Numbered from the stretch's first letter, positions 17,111-26,525 are shown. The stretch is DNA of 64,000 bases from Neptuniibacter sp. 1_MG-2023 (GCF_030547185.1 NZ_JAUOQR010000003.1:273285-337284); one strand, 5' to 3'. Notes: a model not told the origin generated them from the letters alone. Made by a program: numbers and translations.

Positions 17111-19021
17111 TTAGCAGATATCGTCAAAAGGGTTATCAATATCCAAGTTAATAGGATTGCTGTAACCCGGCATAGTGATCTGTTTATCACTAATGCTAAG
17201 GTCTTCGCCCTGAAGGACATTATGATCATACAAATAGATCGGCTTAGCGTCTCCATGAAGAGAGGCTTGGTCGTATGCAGTAGCTGCCATACGCGTTTTG
17301 TCGAGTTTTGTTTGGTAAGCCAATAGCTGAGATTTGCTGTAGCGCTTGTTCAGCATGTTACTTACAATGTGAGGGGCGAGCACAGGTGCAGATGCGTTAT
17401 TGCCACCAAAACCTTTTGAATTTAAGAAAACGGTATCCACTCCTTGGCTTCCAACCTCAATATGCTGGTTGCTCAAGAATAGATTACTTTGATGTACATC
17501 GCTGGCGAATTCATCTGTAGTTAAAATACCGGGAATGTAGCCGTACTTCCAAGTACCTAAAGATAAGCTAAGCTGGTCTCCTCCGGCGGTGCCTTGAGAG
17601 TGTCCAATATAGGATTTAATAGCAGCAACCGGCCAGTTTTGTATGCCAAAGGCTTTTGCCGTTTCGTTAATCACATGGGATTCAGTCACGCGATTTTGTG
17701 GTGTACTAGTACCGTGAGCTTGGACAAAGCTCCTTTGCTGTAAGGACTCTTCGCCAAGCATTTTTCGAACAAGGGCTGCGGATTTGGCTAAAGTGATGTA
17801 ATTGCCAATACCTGGTGCGGAGATCGATTTTTTATGTCCATCCGCGCTTACAAATACTTCTGGAACTGCGCCATATATTTCCGCGCCTAATTCAATGGCT
17901 AAATCATCGCTCATCAAAAGAACAAATTGGCTGCTTTCACCTATAGTGAAACCGCAGTTATTGCCGAATGGACGGCAGGCTTTGCGGTAATCATCAGCTG
18001 TGAGTTCTGATAGATTGTCGAGTGCTAAAAGATCTTTGTCTTCCGCGAGTGCTCCCATGGCTTTGAAGCCTTCAATGACTTCTGGGATTACTGGCGCGTC
18101 ACTCCCGCCCACGAGGACGACTTTACGGCGTCCTGAGCGAATATCATTGACGCCGCTGCGAAGGTTGTAGAGAAACGTTGCACAAGCACCTAGTGCGCCT
18201 CCAGTGGTGCCTACATTGCCTAAGATGTAGGCATTAACAAAATCGGCAGGCATCTGTGCATAGCCTAATGGCATCTGTTTGGATGTTGTGCGCTTCCCTA
18301 TAGCAGGGAACTTTGTAAGTCCGCCAAAACCAAAATCATCAAGCTGGCCTATAGAGTTACTGGCATAAACCGCAATCTGATCCGGTGCAACGCTGTTGGC
18401 TATCGTTTCGAAAGGGATGCCTGTCGAAGAGAGCGCATCGGATGCTGCAAAAACAGTCATCTGAAGGTTGCGAGGATGGTTGCGCGATTGGTAAAGCTTG
18501 CCTGGTTCGAAGCCTGAAGGTAACTGACCGGCAGACTGGACAGGGGCAACTTTGTTATCGGGTAAGATAACATCCATTTTTGATGAAACATGGATGTCGA
18601 ACTGCCCAGGTGCGGTTTCAGTGACTGACCAATTAGAAGGTATCTCTAATGGCATCTGTCTTTTGCGGAGGTGGAATCTGAGTGATCCATCTCCGCAATT
18701 TAGAGTGGCAGCTTTGTTAAACATAACGTGGTTTACATCAAAGCTACTTTTTTCAATTCGGCGAATTAAAGTGCTATCAAGCAACTGTTTTTGCAGATCT
18801 TTGATTAATTCGGTCGCATTGCACTCAATGCCATCCTGATTTTTATATTTTCCATCAGATGATGTGGCAAGACCTGTCAATATAGCTAGGTCCGTGAGTG
18901 TCTCTTGGCGCGAATGCTCGTCGAGTTTCTCTATAATTAATCGGCGATATGCATGGTGAAAAGAAGCGCGCCCAGCAGGGTTTATACCACCAAAACCAAC
19001 AATGACAGGAAGCTGGGACAA
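17111..19021 (-). CDS. fabY: Beta-ketoacyl-ACP synthase FabY
   Basis: A 636-residue ketosynthase that resembles Pseudomonas aeruginosa FabY (about 634 aa) from end to end, including the start LPVIVGFGGINPAGRASFHH and the tail domain after the synthase core. The Cys-His-His triad is present: Cys280 in GALGACATF, His436 in VQAHGTSTPQNR and His474 in KSYIGHSQGTAGG. FabY condenses acetyl-CoA with malonyl-ACP to start fatty acid synthesis, replacing or backing up FabH. The N-terminal ~185 residues before the synthase core are a FabY hallmark and not part of FabB/FabF. It has its own promoter region and a small lipoprotein gene after it. Confidence 0.9.
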   Translation of the reverse strand: MSQLPVIVGFGGINPAGRASFHHAYRRLIIEKLDEHSRQETLTDLAILTGLATSSDGKYKNQDGIECNATELIKDLQKQLLDSTLIRRIEKSSFDVNHVMFNKAATLNCGDGSLRFHLRKRQMPLEIPSNWSVTETAPGQFDIHVSSKMDVILPDNKVAPVQSAGQLPSGFEPGKLYQSRNHPRNLQMTVFAASDALSSTGIPFETIANSVAPDQIAVYASNSIGQLDDFGFGGLTKFPAIGKRTTSKQMPLGYAQMPADFVNAYILGNVGTTGGALGACATFLYNLRSGVNDIRSGRRKVVLVGGSDAPVIPEVIEGFKAMGALAEDKDLLALDNLSELTADDYRKACRPFGNNCGFTIGESSQFVLLMSDDLAIELGAEIYGAVPEVFVSADGHKKSISAPGIGNYITLAKSAALVRKMLGEESLQQRSFVQAHGTSTPQNRVTESHVINETAKAFGIQNWPVAAIKSYIGHSQGTAGGDQLSLSLGTWKYGYIPGILTTDEFASDVHQSNLFLSNQHIEVGSQGVDTVFLNSKGFGGNNASAPVLAPHIVSNMLNKRYSKSQLLAYQTKLDKTRMAATAYDQASLHGDAKPIYLYDHNVLQGEDLSISDKQITMPGYSNPINLDIDNPFDDIC

Positions 19022-19097
19022 TTGAATCTCCTAAAAACGAGTACTACGTAAAATTAACTTATGTTCAATACAGTGAGTGGAGTTTATATGAAACTGC

Positions 19098-19111
19098 ATT
19101 GTTGGAACAAT
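19098..19111. promoter_or_regulatory. Perfect short palindrome upstream of fabY
   Basis: ATTGTT-GG-AACAAT is a two-fold symmetric site of 14 bases, 77 bases upstream of the fabY start codon in the gap divergent from the YiaD-like gene. The position suits an operator, but the sequence is not the E. coli FabR/FadR consensus and no binding protein can be named. Confidence 0.3.
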
Positions 19112-19239
19112 ACGATTATTTTATCGGTGTTTCGCATGACTGACTAGCGGCAAGTTAGTATTTATCTATTTTTTAGTCAGTGTTTATTCAGCCATAGTAG
19201 AGTTATTATGGTGCAATAGTCATTTCTTTGGAGTTAGTT

Positions 19240-19899
19240 ATGAAAAAACTGTTCGCAGTTTGTGTTGCCGGCGTTCTGTTGGGTGGGTGTCAAACAATCG
19301 ATCCATATACAGGAGAGGAGAAAGTAGGAGGCACAACTAAAGGCGCAGGTATAGGTGCTATTGCCGGTGCTGTGCTGGGTGCAGCTGTTTCCAGTAAATC
19401 TGATCGTGGTAAAGGTGCTTTAACAGGTGCTTTGGTGGGTGGCGCTGTTGGTGGTGGTATTGGTTACTACATGGATCAACAGGAGGCACTTCTGCGTCAA
19501 GAGCTGCAAGGTACTGGGGTTCAAGTTGAGCGTATTGGTGATTCAATTCGTTTGATTATGCCAGGGAACATTACGTTTGCGCTTAATTCTGATCAGATAG
19601 CGAATAATTTTTATCCCGTTTTAGATTCTGTTGTAAAAGTCTTAGTTAAGTTTGATAAAACTGAGATGAATGTGGATGGCTTTACTGATAGTACAGGGTC
19701 ATTTGAGTATAACCAGCAGTTGTCTGAGCGACGTGCGGCCCGTGTAGCTGACTACTTGGCGAGCTCGGGTATCTCTCGTCTTAGAGTGAATGCGCGTGGT
19801 TTTGGTGAGCGTTACCCCGTAGCAGATAACACTACTGAAGCCGGCCGTTCTCAAAACCGCCGTGTTGAAATTAATATCAGTGGTACGCGTACGGACTAA
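19240..19899 (+). CDS. yiaD: OmpA-family outer-membrane lipoprotein, YiaD-like
   Basis: A 219-residue protein. The signal peptide MKKLFAVCVAGVLLGGC ends in a lipobox with Cys17. A glycine-zipper hairpin of small residues (about 34-75) follows, then an OmpA peptidoglycan-binding domain (about 105-215) with NVDGFTDSTGSFEYNQQLS and the arginine-rich SQNRRVEI end. The order matches E. coli YiaD closely. It anchors the outer membrane to peptidoglycan. I chose the ATG at 19240, which has GGAG 6 bases upstream, over a TTG at 19228. Confidence 0.88.
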   Translation: MKKLFAVCVAGVLLGGCQTIDPYTGEEKVGGTTKGAGIGAIAGAVLGAAVSSKSDRGKGALTGALVGGAVGGGIGYYMDQQEALLRQELQGTGVQVERIGDSIRLIMPGNITFALNSDQIANNFYPVLDSVVKVLVKFDKTEMNVDGFTDSTGSFEYNQQLSERRAARVADYLASSGISRLRVNARGFGERYPVADNTTEAGRSQNRRVEINISGTRTD

Positions 19900-19909
19900 G
19901 TTAAATGAT

Positions 19910-19935
19910 GACTCCCTTGTATTGGCAGGGGAGTC
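19910..19935. terminator. Terminator between the convergent yiaD and flgT genes
   Basis: GACTCCC (19910-19916) pairs with GGGAGTC (19929-19935) around a 12-base loop, followed by GTTCTTT. It sits in the 51-base gap between two converging genes and may serve both. Confidence 0.6.
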
Positions 19936-19950
19936 GTTCTTTAGGTGTGA

Positions 19951-21165
19951 TTAACGTGCGATCGCTAAGTCTCCCGTCCGTATATTATATGTGGCGGCGG
20001 GTGAGCTGATGTGACCTGATGAAAAGCCCATTTGTACATCATCAATAATTAAGGTTTGTTGGGTGTTGGTTAATTGGGTGTTGCTGTTCATTTGTGGTGT
20101 AAAAATAGTTGAACTGCGGTAGATAGTGAGCTTGTCACCACGCTTTAAACCATGCTGTTTACCTGCACTGATCCAGATGGTTCGATCTTCAACTTGAGTT
20201 ATACGAGCACTAAAAGGTTCGCAGCGCAGTTCTGCGGATATTTCTGATGCAATTTTATCTTCGAGCACTTTTACCTTCTGACCGTAGTCTTGCTTAATAA
20301 ACCCTGGTGTAGCAAACCCCGTTGTTATTGTCCGATCAAGACTCCATAGGCCTGCGGTCTGGTAGTGCTTTTGCGAAACAAGTTGACCTGAGAAACCGTC
20401 ATGTATAAATAGGTCGATTTCAAAATTCCGTAGGTGTCTTTTACTTTTGAAATCGAGTCTGTTGTAAAGATCCATAAAGTAGTTATTTTCGGCATGAGTG
20501 CGAGGATCAACCATAGAGATATCACGGATAACGCCGGAAATTACATAGTTGACGTCGAGCTGACCGATCGTGCTTAGCATGCTTGTTAGCTTGCCGCTAT
20601 CTAGTTGTGATGAGCTAGCTTGGCTAGGATTAGGGTAGAGGTTAATTAAACCCGCATTGTAGGTGATCGTTTGTGATTTGCTATTAAAGCGTTGGCTTAA
20701 TTGTGCAGGTAGTGTGCTGCTAATATTATGGAGTCCGCCCAGATTAGCTTGGCTTAATTGTTGAAGCGGAAAAGCGGCAAAGGCTATGGTTTTTTTGTAA
20801 TTGTTACTACTTCCGTTGCTGCAGCCTTCATCAATCTCTACATTTGCTTTGATTCGAATATGCAGTGTTGAGCCAATGATTTTCTCATCTAGTATTTCGA
20901 TATTTGAAACTTGGCCCAAAGAGCTGATCTGCATATTGTCTATCTCAAGAATGCCATCTCGTACGACTTGACTGCTAGACACATAAACAGCTGCCTGCAT
21001 AGATGCTTGTTGAGAAGCATCCCTGATTGCGGCCTCTCTGGCAGCGGTAATATTTTTGTTGGCAATAATAGCTTGCCCCTCGGCCTCAATGACAACTGCT
21101 TGGGCTATAGAAGTTAAAGATAGAAATAAGCTAACAATAAGAAAATTCAGCGTTTTATTAAACAT
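19951..21165 (-). CDS. flgT: Flagellar H-ring protein FlgT
   Basis: A 404-residue periplasmic protein with a signal peptide (MFNKTLNFLIVSLFLSLTSIA, cleaved after QA near residue 23). The mature start VVIEAEGQAIIANKNITAARE is the FlgT N-terminal domain. A middle domain and a C-terminal beta domain (about 325-404, RITQVEDRTIWISAGKQHGL) follow, as in Vibrio FlgT. FlgT builds the H-ring around the flagellar basal body and is needed to place MotX/MotY-type stator parts of the sodium-driven polar flagellum. It is divergent from flgO-flgP, the Vibrio arrangement. Confidence 0.85.
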   Translation of the reverse strand: MFNKTLNFLIVSLFLSLTSIAQAVVIEAEGQAIIANKNITAAREAAIRDASQQASMQAAVYVSSSQVVRDGILEIDNMQISSLGQVSNIEILDEKIIGSTLHIRIKANVEIDEGCSNGSSNNYKKTIAFAAFPLQQLSQANLGGLHNISSTLPAQLSQRFNSKSQTITYNAGLINLYPNPSQASSSQLDSGKLTSMLSTIGQLDVNYVISGVIRDISMVDPRTHAENNYFMDLYNRLDFKSKRHLRNFEIDLFIHDGFSGQLVSQKHYQTAGLWSLDRTITTGFATPGFIKQDYGQKVKVLEDKIASEISAELRCEPFSARITQVEDRTIWISAGKQHGLKRGDKLTIYRSSTIFTPQMNSNTQLTNTQQTLIIDDVQMGFSSGHISSPAATYNIRTGDLAIAR

Positions 21166-21328
21166 ATCTGCCTAATGACCGATTACTAAAAGAGGTCGAG
21201 TAAATAATTAATCGTTTTCAGAACAGTATTTTATTGTGTGCCTGTTGTAAACGGTTTAAGTCGACTCCCTATGCTTGGTGGATTATGTTAGATTGTCGAG
21301 CTTAACCTTTTGAGTTTGGAATATCAGG

Positions 21329-22060
21329 ATGAAAAAGATTTTACTGCTGTTAATGGTTTGCTTTTTAAGCGGATGCTTTCAGCAGGTTAATACCCAAGAT
21401 AAGCAGCCTGAAAAGGTGCATATTGAAAGTATGAGTCCTGAGGTTGTTGAGCAGTTGCATCAACTAGAGAAAGCGCATATTGCGGAGAAAGAGGCACTGC
21501 TGGAAAAAGAGCGATCGATGTTGCAGCGCCAAGTTGTACAAGTTGAGACTTTGCCAAATGGGTTGGATCCTATTAGTGAAGCGGTGTCTCAAATGGCTGT
21601 GCAGATGAATGCTGGCTTGCAGGAAAATCGAGTAAAGCGCTTCCCTGTTGCGGTTATTCCATTCACTAACTTACACAATGGTAGGAAAGTTGGTCGTTTT
21701 GGTGAGCGATTAGAGCAAGGATTTATCTATCAATTGCAGCAGCACGGTTATAATCTTGTTGATTATCGTGCGGCTGGGCTCACGACTTCGACCAAGCAGC
21801 CGTTATCGAAACAAAATCTTTCGGGATTGCGTACGCGTTTTAAGGTTTATTTCTTAGTGACAGGGACTTATGCCCAACACTCAGATGGCTTAGTGATCAA
21901 TGCGCGTGTTATTGATACAACGACGCGACAAGTATTGGCGACAGGTCAAACCCACATTCCTAACGAACGTTTAGAGGGTGCTATTCCAGGGTATGATCCA
22001 TTGGAGGCTCTAAATCAGGGGCTTATTATTGAAAATCGCGGTGGTCCTGTTGGTAGGTGA
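21329..22060 (+). CDS. flgO: Flagellar H-ring outer-membrane lipoprotein FlgO
   Basis: A 243-residue lipoprotein with the signal MKKILLLLMVCFLSGC (Cys16). A charged helical segment (about 35-70) precedes the FlgO domain, visible as RFPVAVIPFTNLHNG, EQGFIYQLQQHGYNLVDYR, YFLVTGTYAQHSDGLVINAR and VLATGQ. FlgO lies on the outside of the outer membrane with the polar flagellar H-ring. The stop of flgO lies just before the flgP start, so the two are translated together. It is divergent from flgT with 163 bases between starts. Confidence 0.87.
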   Translation: MKKILLLLMVCFLSGCFQQVNTQDKQPEKVHIESMSPEVVEQLHQLEKAHIAEKEALLEKERSMLQRQVVQVETLPNGLDPISEAVSQMAVQMNAGLQENRVKRFPVAVIPFTNLHNGRKVGRFGERLEQGFIYQLQQHGYNLVDYRAAGLTTSTKQPLSKQNLSGLRTRFKVYFLVTGTYAQHSDGLVINARVIDTTTRQVLATGQTHIPNERLEGAIPGYDPLEALNQGLIIENRGGPVGR

Positions 22061-22062
22061 TA

Positions 22063-22548
22063 ATGAAAAGAATAATAAGTAAATCTCTAAAGCTGACTGC
22101 TTTTGCGCTGTTTTTTCCTATGTTTCTAGTTATTCAAGGTTGTGAAACGGTTGTGGAATCTACGGTTGAGGTGGTGGATGCGTTACCTGATATTAATTTT
22201 CCACCGCGTGTGGAGGAGCCGAAAGCGCCAAACTGGGTGCGTGCAACAGGTTATGCCCCTATAAGTTTACAGCCTGGCCAAACGCAGCAGCATAAAGTAC
22301 TGATGGCTATGCGGGCATCTAAGTTGCGTGCTTACCAAGAGTTGGCAGGTGTTGTTCATGGTCAATATATGTTCGGCACGACAACGGTTAAAGATATGGT
22401 TTTACAAAGCGATCAATTTAAAACCGCTATATCCGGTATAGTGCGCGGTGCGAGAGTGGTGAAGACCTTCCCTGTACAGGAAGATACATACGCCACTACC
22501 CTTGAGGTGGATATGAATCAAGTGCAACGTGCGTGGGTCAGTAACTAA
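22063..22548 (+). CDS. flgP: Flagellar H-ring lipoprotein FlgP
   Basis: A 161-residue lipoprotein. The signal MKRIISKSLKLTAFALFF runs into IQGC (Cys near 27). The FlgP (LPP20) core NWVRATGYAPISLQPGQTQ and LMAMRASKLRAYQELAGVVHG is followed by VKTFPVQEDTYATTLEVDM. FlgP forms the outer part of the H-ring or a basal disk at the polar flagellum. I use the ATG at 22063, preceded by GGTAGG, instead of the GTG at 22057 that overlaps the flgO stop. The transcript probably ends at the hairpin directly after the stop. Confidence 0.87.
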   Translation: MKRIISKSLKLTAFALFFPMFLVIQGCETVVESTVEVVDALPDINFPPRVEEPKAPNWVRATGYAPISLQPGQTQQHKVLMAMRASKLRAYQELAGVVHGQYMFGTTTVKDMVLQSDQFKTAISGIVRGARVVKTFPVQEDTYATTLEVDMNQVQRAWVSN

Positions 22549-22550
22549 AA

Positions 22551-22577
22551 CTCTACTGAATCGGTTGATCAGTAGAG
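22551..22577. terminator. Bidirectional terminator between flgP and the DUF1244 gene
   Basis: CTCTACTGA (22551-22559) pairs perfectly with TCAGTAGAG (22569-22577) with a 9-base loop. It is flanked by AACTAAAA on the left and TGTTT on the right, which suits termination from both directions between converging genes. Confidence 0.7.
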
Positions 22578-22584
22578 TGTTTAG

Positions 22585-22878
22585 CTATTTGTTTTGCGTA
22601 GCTTCAAACGCTGCCATCTGTTCTGGGGTTGCTTTCGCTTGATATTTCTCTTTCCAGCTATCGTAGGGTTCTCCGTAAACTAACTCTCTCGCTGCTTCGT
22701 AATCGATCTCTTCACCTCGTTCCTCAGCTTCCGCTTTGTACCATTTGCTTAGGCAGTTGCGGCAAAAGCCCGCAAGAATCATTAAATCGATGTTTTGTAC
22801 ATCCTTCCTTTCATCTAAGTGGGCCAATAGGCGACGAAAGACGGCAGCTTCTATCTCGTTTTGTTTATTCTGATCCAT
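22585..22878 (-). CDS. DUF1244 family protein
   Basis: A 97-residue cytoplasmic protein of a conserved proteobacterial family without known function. Typical parts are the start EIEAAVFRRLLAHLDERKDV, the central QNIDLMILAGFCRNCLSKWY with two cysteines, and YEAARELVYGEPYDSWKEKY. I place the start at 22878 (Met-Asp-Gln) because GAGAGC lies in front of it and it follows the glnD stop by 13 bases; longer starts would overlap glnD. It is probably co-transcribed with glnD. Confidence 0.85.
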   Translation of the reverse strand: MDQNKQNEIEAAVFRRLLAHLDERKDVQNIDLMILAGFCRNCLSKWYKAEAEERGEEIDYEAARELVYGEPYDSWKEKYQAKATPEQMAAFEATQNK

Positions 22879-22891
22879 ATTGCTCTCAACC

Positions 22892-25591
22892 CTATTGTTC
22901 ATGCTGGATAGTTTCATCTAACTGATGGCATATATCTTCTTGCAACTTTTGGCACACATCGGGATCGGAAAGGGGCGTTCCTTCTTCATCAGTGATAAAA
23001 AAGAAATCCTCTACTTTTTCGCCGACACTTGTAATTCTGGCCTTTCTAACCGAGAGGTTATGTTCGGCAAAAATGCCACCTATGCGGGCTAAAAGGCCAG
23101 GTCTGTCAGGTGTTATAACCTCTAAAACGGTCTGTTGAGAAATTGAGTCGTTGCTTAAATACACTTGTGTAGGTGTCGCAAAGAGTTTCATTTGGCGAGG
23201 GACGCGCCGTTGAATGATCTCTGGATAGTCGTCTGGATCATCAAGCTCTTCAATCAGGCGTTCTTTTATCTGAGATAGATGGTCTGGGTTTTCTGATAGG
23301 GGAGTGTTGTCATCAGAGAGTACTGTGTAGGTATTCAAAACTTCACCGCAATCAGTAACTATGATGCGTGCATCTTGAATGTTGAGGTGTAGCTGGTCCA
23401 TTGTTGAAACGGTGGCTGCAAACAGGTTTTTGAAATCTTGGCTGTAGATGAAGATTTCAGTTGCTCCCTCAAATACTCGGTGTGATGTTTGTCTTATTAA
23501 AACGAGAGGTTCGTGGGGCCTATCATGTTCAATAATTGCCTTTGTGTGCTCGGCAATGCTTTGTGAGGTTTCACGTAGGAAATAATCATCCCCAATGGAT
23601 TCCCATAGCTCTTTGAACGCGTCTGCTTCCACACCTTGGCGCTTGAGAATAACGAGCGCTTCGTTTTGTATCTGCTCAATGCGGTCTTCTTTGTTGATTG
23701 GGTTTTCTAAGCCGCGCCTTAATGCGCGTTTAGTATCTGTGTACAGCTTGCGCATTAAGGTTGCACGCCAGCTGTTCCAGAGCGTCTGGTTTGTAGCGTT
23801 AATATCGGCAATAGTTAATACATAAAGGTAGTCTAAGTGGACAACGTCACAGACTTGTTTGGCGAACCTATGGATGACTTCTGGGTCTGATATGTCTTTT
23901 CGTTGGGCTGTCATCGACATTAGCAGATGGTTTCTGACTAACCATGCAACGAGGTGACTGTCCCATTTGCCTAAGTGGTGCTTTTCGCAAAAAGACATTG
24001 CATCTTCTGCCCCTAAATCAGAGTGATCTCCACCTCGACCTTTTGCTATATCGTGGAAAAGTGCTGCAATATAGAGAAGTTCAACCTTTGGAAGTTGGTT
24101 GACTATTCTGTGAGCTATAGGGAATTCTTCTCGTGCGTCGTTGTGTCTGAATTGTCTACAGTTTTGAATGACCTTCATGGTATGTGCATCAACGGTATAG
24201 ATATGAAATAGGTCGTGCTGCATCTGACCTATGATTTTACCGAATGCAGGTAAATATCGTCCTAAGATACCGTAACGGGTCATGAGTTTAAGCTGAGTAG
24301 AGACGCGTTCAGGTGAGCGCATCAATTCCATAAATAGACTGGTGTTACGTATATCGTTTCTGAAGTCGTCATCTACTCGATGGCGATTGGCGCGCAGAAG
24401 TCGGATTGTAGATGCTCTAACACCTGCTATATTTTCGTTTTGCGCGAGTAGTACAAACAGCTCCATTAATGCAAAAGGGTGATGCTCGAAAACCTTGTCG
24501 TAAGTGACTTCTATGAAGTCGTTGTGGATCTGAAAGCGGTTGTTTAGAGGTTTGATGACCTGTTCTTCGTCGGCACGAAGGATCGCTTCATCGAAGTGCT
24601 GTAACAGTAAGCCGTTGAAGACCGACATTGCCATTGCTATGCGGTAATACTTGCTCATAAACTGTTCAACAGCTAGCTTTCCATCTTTGTCTTGGTAACC
24701 AAAGAAACTGGCTAATTCGCGCTGGTGATCAAATAAAAGGCGGTCCTCACGTCGTTTACATAGCATGTGTAGTGCGTATCTTACTGACCAGAGGTAGAGC
24801 TCACCTTTGTTTAAAATATCTAGTTCTGATTCGGTTAGAAAGCCATCTTCTACTAAGTCGCGAATATATGTAGAACCAAAATGCCGTTTGGCGACCCATC
24901 CGATGGTCTGGAGGTCGCGTAAGCCTCCCGGAGAGTTTTTGAGGTTAGGTTCTAAATTGTATTCTGTGTTATTTGTTTTTGAGTGACGGTCTTTCTGTTC
25001 TTTCGATTTGGCAAGGAAAAACTCTTTATCGGTCCAAGCGCCTTCAGAGGTGACTTTGTCGTACATCTCTGAGTGTAAACCTTCATTGCCGATAAGTGTT
25101 CTGGACTCAATTAGGTTGGTTGCGATGGTGATGTCATTTTGAGCTTCGTTGTAGCATTCACTTAGTGTGCGGACGCTAGAACCTATATCTAAATTTATAT
25201 CCCATAGAAACGTTAAAAAACCACTGATTGAGTCGTGATGCTCTTCAGGGTTTAGTTCGTCGCTTAACAGTATCAGCAAATCAATATCAGAATGAGGGTG
25301 TAGCTCTCCGCGGCCATAACCTCCAACAGCAATCAGTGCGATTTGGTTTTGAGGCCATTCGAACTGTTCCCAAGCTGTTTGTAGAATGCGATCAATCTCC
25401 CATGCGCGTCCATAGACAAGTTTTCTGATGTCTTCGCCAGCTTTGAAGCGCTCATCAAGGTTTTGATTAATCTCTTTTAGTGCATCTTTATAAACAGGAA
25501 TTTGGGATGTTGCTGAAGCGAGTTTATTTTTGAAATCGCTGAGATTGATAATCTCTGTTTCGGCAAGCTGCTGTTGTAAAGTAATTGGCAT
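22892..25591 (-). CDS. glnD: PII uridylyltransferase / uridylyl-removing enzyme
   Basis: A 899-residue nitrogen sensor (E. coli 890). Domains in order: nucleotidyltransferase with GGYGRGELHPHSDIDLLIL (Asp102 and Asp104 as metal ligands), a helical linker, an HD domain with LFHDIAKGRGGDHS (near residue 520), and two C-terminal ACT domains, the last opening with VLEVITPDRPGLLARIGG near residue 825. It adds UMP to PII proteins under nitrogen shortage and removes it when glutamine is plentiful. It lies 47 bases downstream of map on the same strand, the same order as in Pseudomonas. Confidence 0.97.
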   Translation of the reverse strand: MPITLQQQLAETEIINLSDFKNKLASATSQIPVYKDALKEINQNLDERFKAGEDIRKLVYGRAWEIDRILQTAWEQFEWPQNQIALIAVGGYGRGELHPHSDIDLLILLSDELNPEEHHDSISGFLTFLWDINLDIGSSVRTLSECYNEAQNDITIATNLIESRTLIGNEGLHSEMYDKVTSEGAWTDKEFFLAKSKEQKDRHSKTNNTEYNLEPNLKNSPGGLRDLQTIGWVAKRHFGSTYIRDLVEDGFLTESELDILNKGELYLWSVRYALHMLCKRREDRLLFDHQRELASFFGYQDKDGKLAVEQFMSKYYRIAMAMSVFNGLLLQHFDEAILRADEEQVIKPLNNRFQIHNDFIEVTYDKVFEHHPFALMELFVLLAQNENIAGVRASTIRLLRANRHRVDDDFRNDIRNTSLFMELMRSPERVSTQLKLMTRYGILGRYLPAFGKIIGQMQHDLFHIYTVDAHTMKVIQNCRQFRHNDAREEFPIAHRIVNQLPKVELLYIAALFHDIAKGRGGDHSDLGAEDAMSFCEKHHLGKWDSHLVAWLVRNHLLMSMTAQRKDISDPEVIHRFAKQVCDVVHLDYLYVLTIADINATNQTLWNSWRATLMRKLYTDTKRALRRGLENPINKEDRIEQIQNEALVILKRQGVEADAFKELWESIGDDYFLRETSQSIAEHTKAIIEHDRPHEPLVLIRQTSHRVFEGATEIFIYSQDFKNLFAATVSTMDQLHLNIQDARIIVTDCGEVLNTYTVLSDDNTPLSENPDHLSQIKERLIEELDDPDDYPEIIQRRVPRQMKLFATPTQVYLSNDSISQQTVLEVITPDRPGLLARIGGIFAEHNLSVRKARITSVGEKVEDFFFITDEEGTPLSDPDVCQKLQEDICHQLDETIQHEQ

Positions 25592-25638
25592 TGCATACGA
25601 CCTTTTATTGAATGCGGCACTAATTTTATAGGTGTAGA

Positions 25639-26409
25639 TTAAATTGTATCATCAGGTCTGAGTGTTAATATTTCATAACCATCGGCCGTCACCAATATAG
25701 TGTGTTCCCATTGTGCGGAAAGGCGGCGATCGGATGTTTCCACGGTCCAACCATCTTTCTTTGAAAGCTTAACTTGGCGTTTGCCCGCGTTAATCATCGG
25801 TTCAATAGTGAAGATCATCCCTTCTTCTAAGATCTCGCCAGTGTCGGGTCTGCCATAATGTAATACTTGAGGTTCTTCGTGGAACTCCGCGCCTATGCCA
25901 TGTCCGCAGTATTCGCGTACAACGGTGTAATGGTTTTGTTCCGCATAGGTTTGTATGGTGTGACCAATATCGCCTAGACGAGCACCTGGTTTGACCAATC
26001 GAATCCCTCTGTACATGCATTCTAGTGTTACATCGACCAGTCTACGTGCATGTGGAAGCTCCTTGCCAACAAAGAACATCTTGCTTGTATCGCCATGATA
26101 GCCGTCCTTAATGACTGTAATATCAATATTAATAATATCGTTATTTTTTAGGGGCTTATCATTGGGGATGCCATGGCAAACGACTTGGTTTACCGATGTG
26201 CAGATTGATTTTGGAAAACCATGGTAATTGAGTGGTGCGGGAATAGCTTGCTGTTCGTTGACAATGTAGTCGTGACAGATCTGATTGAGTTCGTCGGTGG
26301 TGACGCCGACTTTTACAAAAGGTTCAATCATGACTAAAACATCGGCAGCTAAACGGCCTGCGATGCGCATTTTTTCGATCTCTTCTGGGGTTTTAATCTT
26401 GATGCTCAT
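25639..26409 (-). CDS. map: Methionine aminopeptidase, type I
   Basis: A 256-residue enzyme with the pita-bread fold; it removes the starting methionine from new proteins. The metal ligands are visible in INIDITVIKDGYHGDTSKMF (two Asp), CGHGIGAEFHEEPQVLHYG (His, Glu region) and MIFTIEPMIN plus WEHTILV (Glu). It is divergent from rpsB, the widespread map/rpsB arrangement. The rpsB operon control region separates their starts by 244 bases. Confidence 0.97.
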   Translation of the reverse strand: MSIKIKTPEEIEKMRIAGRLAADVLVMIEPFVKVGVTTDELNQICHDYIVNEQQAIPAPLNYHGFPKSICTSVNQVVCHGIPNDKPLKNNDIINIDITVIKDGYHGDTSKMFFVGKELPHARRLVDVTLECMYRGIRLVKPGARLGDIGHTIQTYAEQNHYTVVREYCGHGIGAEFHEEPQVLHYGRPDTGEILEEGMIFTIEPMINAGKRQVKLSKKDGWTVETSDRRLSAQWEHTILVTADGYEILTLRPDDTI

Positions 26410-26525
26410 AGCTGCCGGAATATCCTTCTAATTCTTGTGAGTACTGTATGTAAAAAATAACTGGATGGGGATTGTATCAATCAACTGAGGTTAAAAGAAA
26501 TAAGCTTTATCTCTATGGGCAGTTA

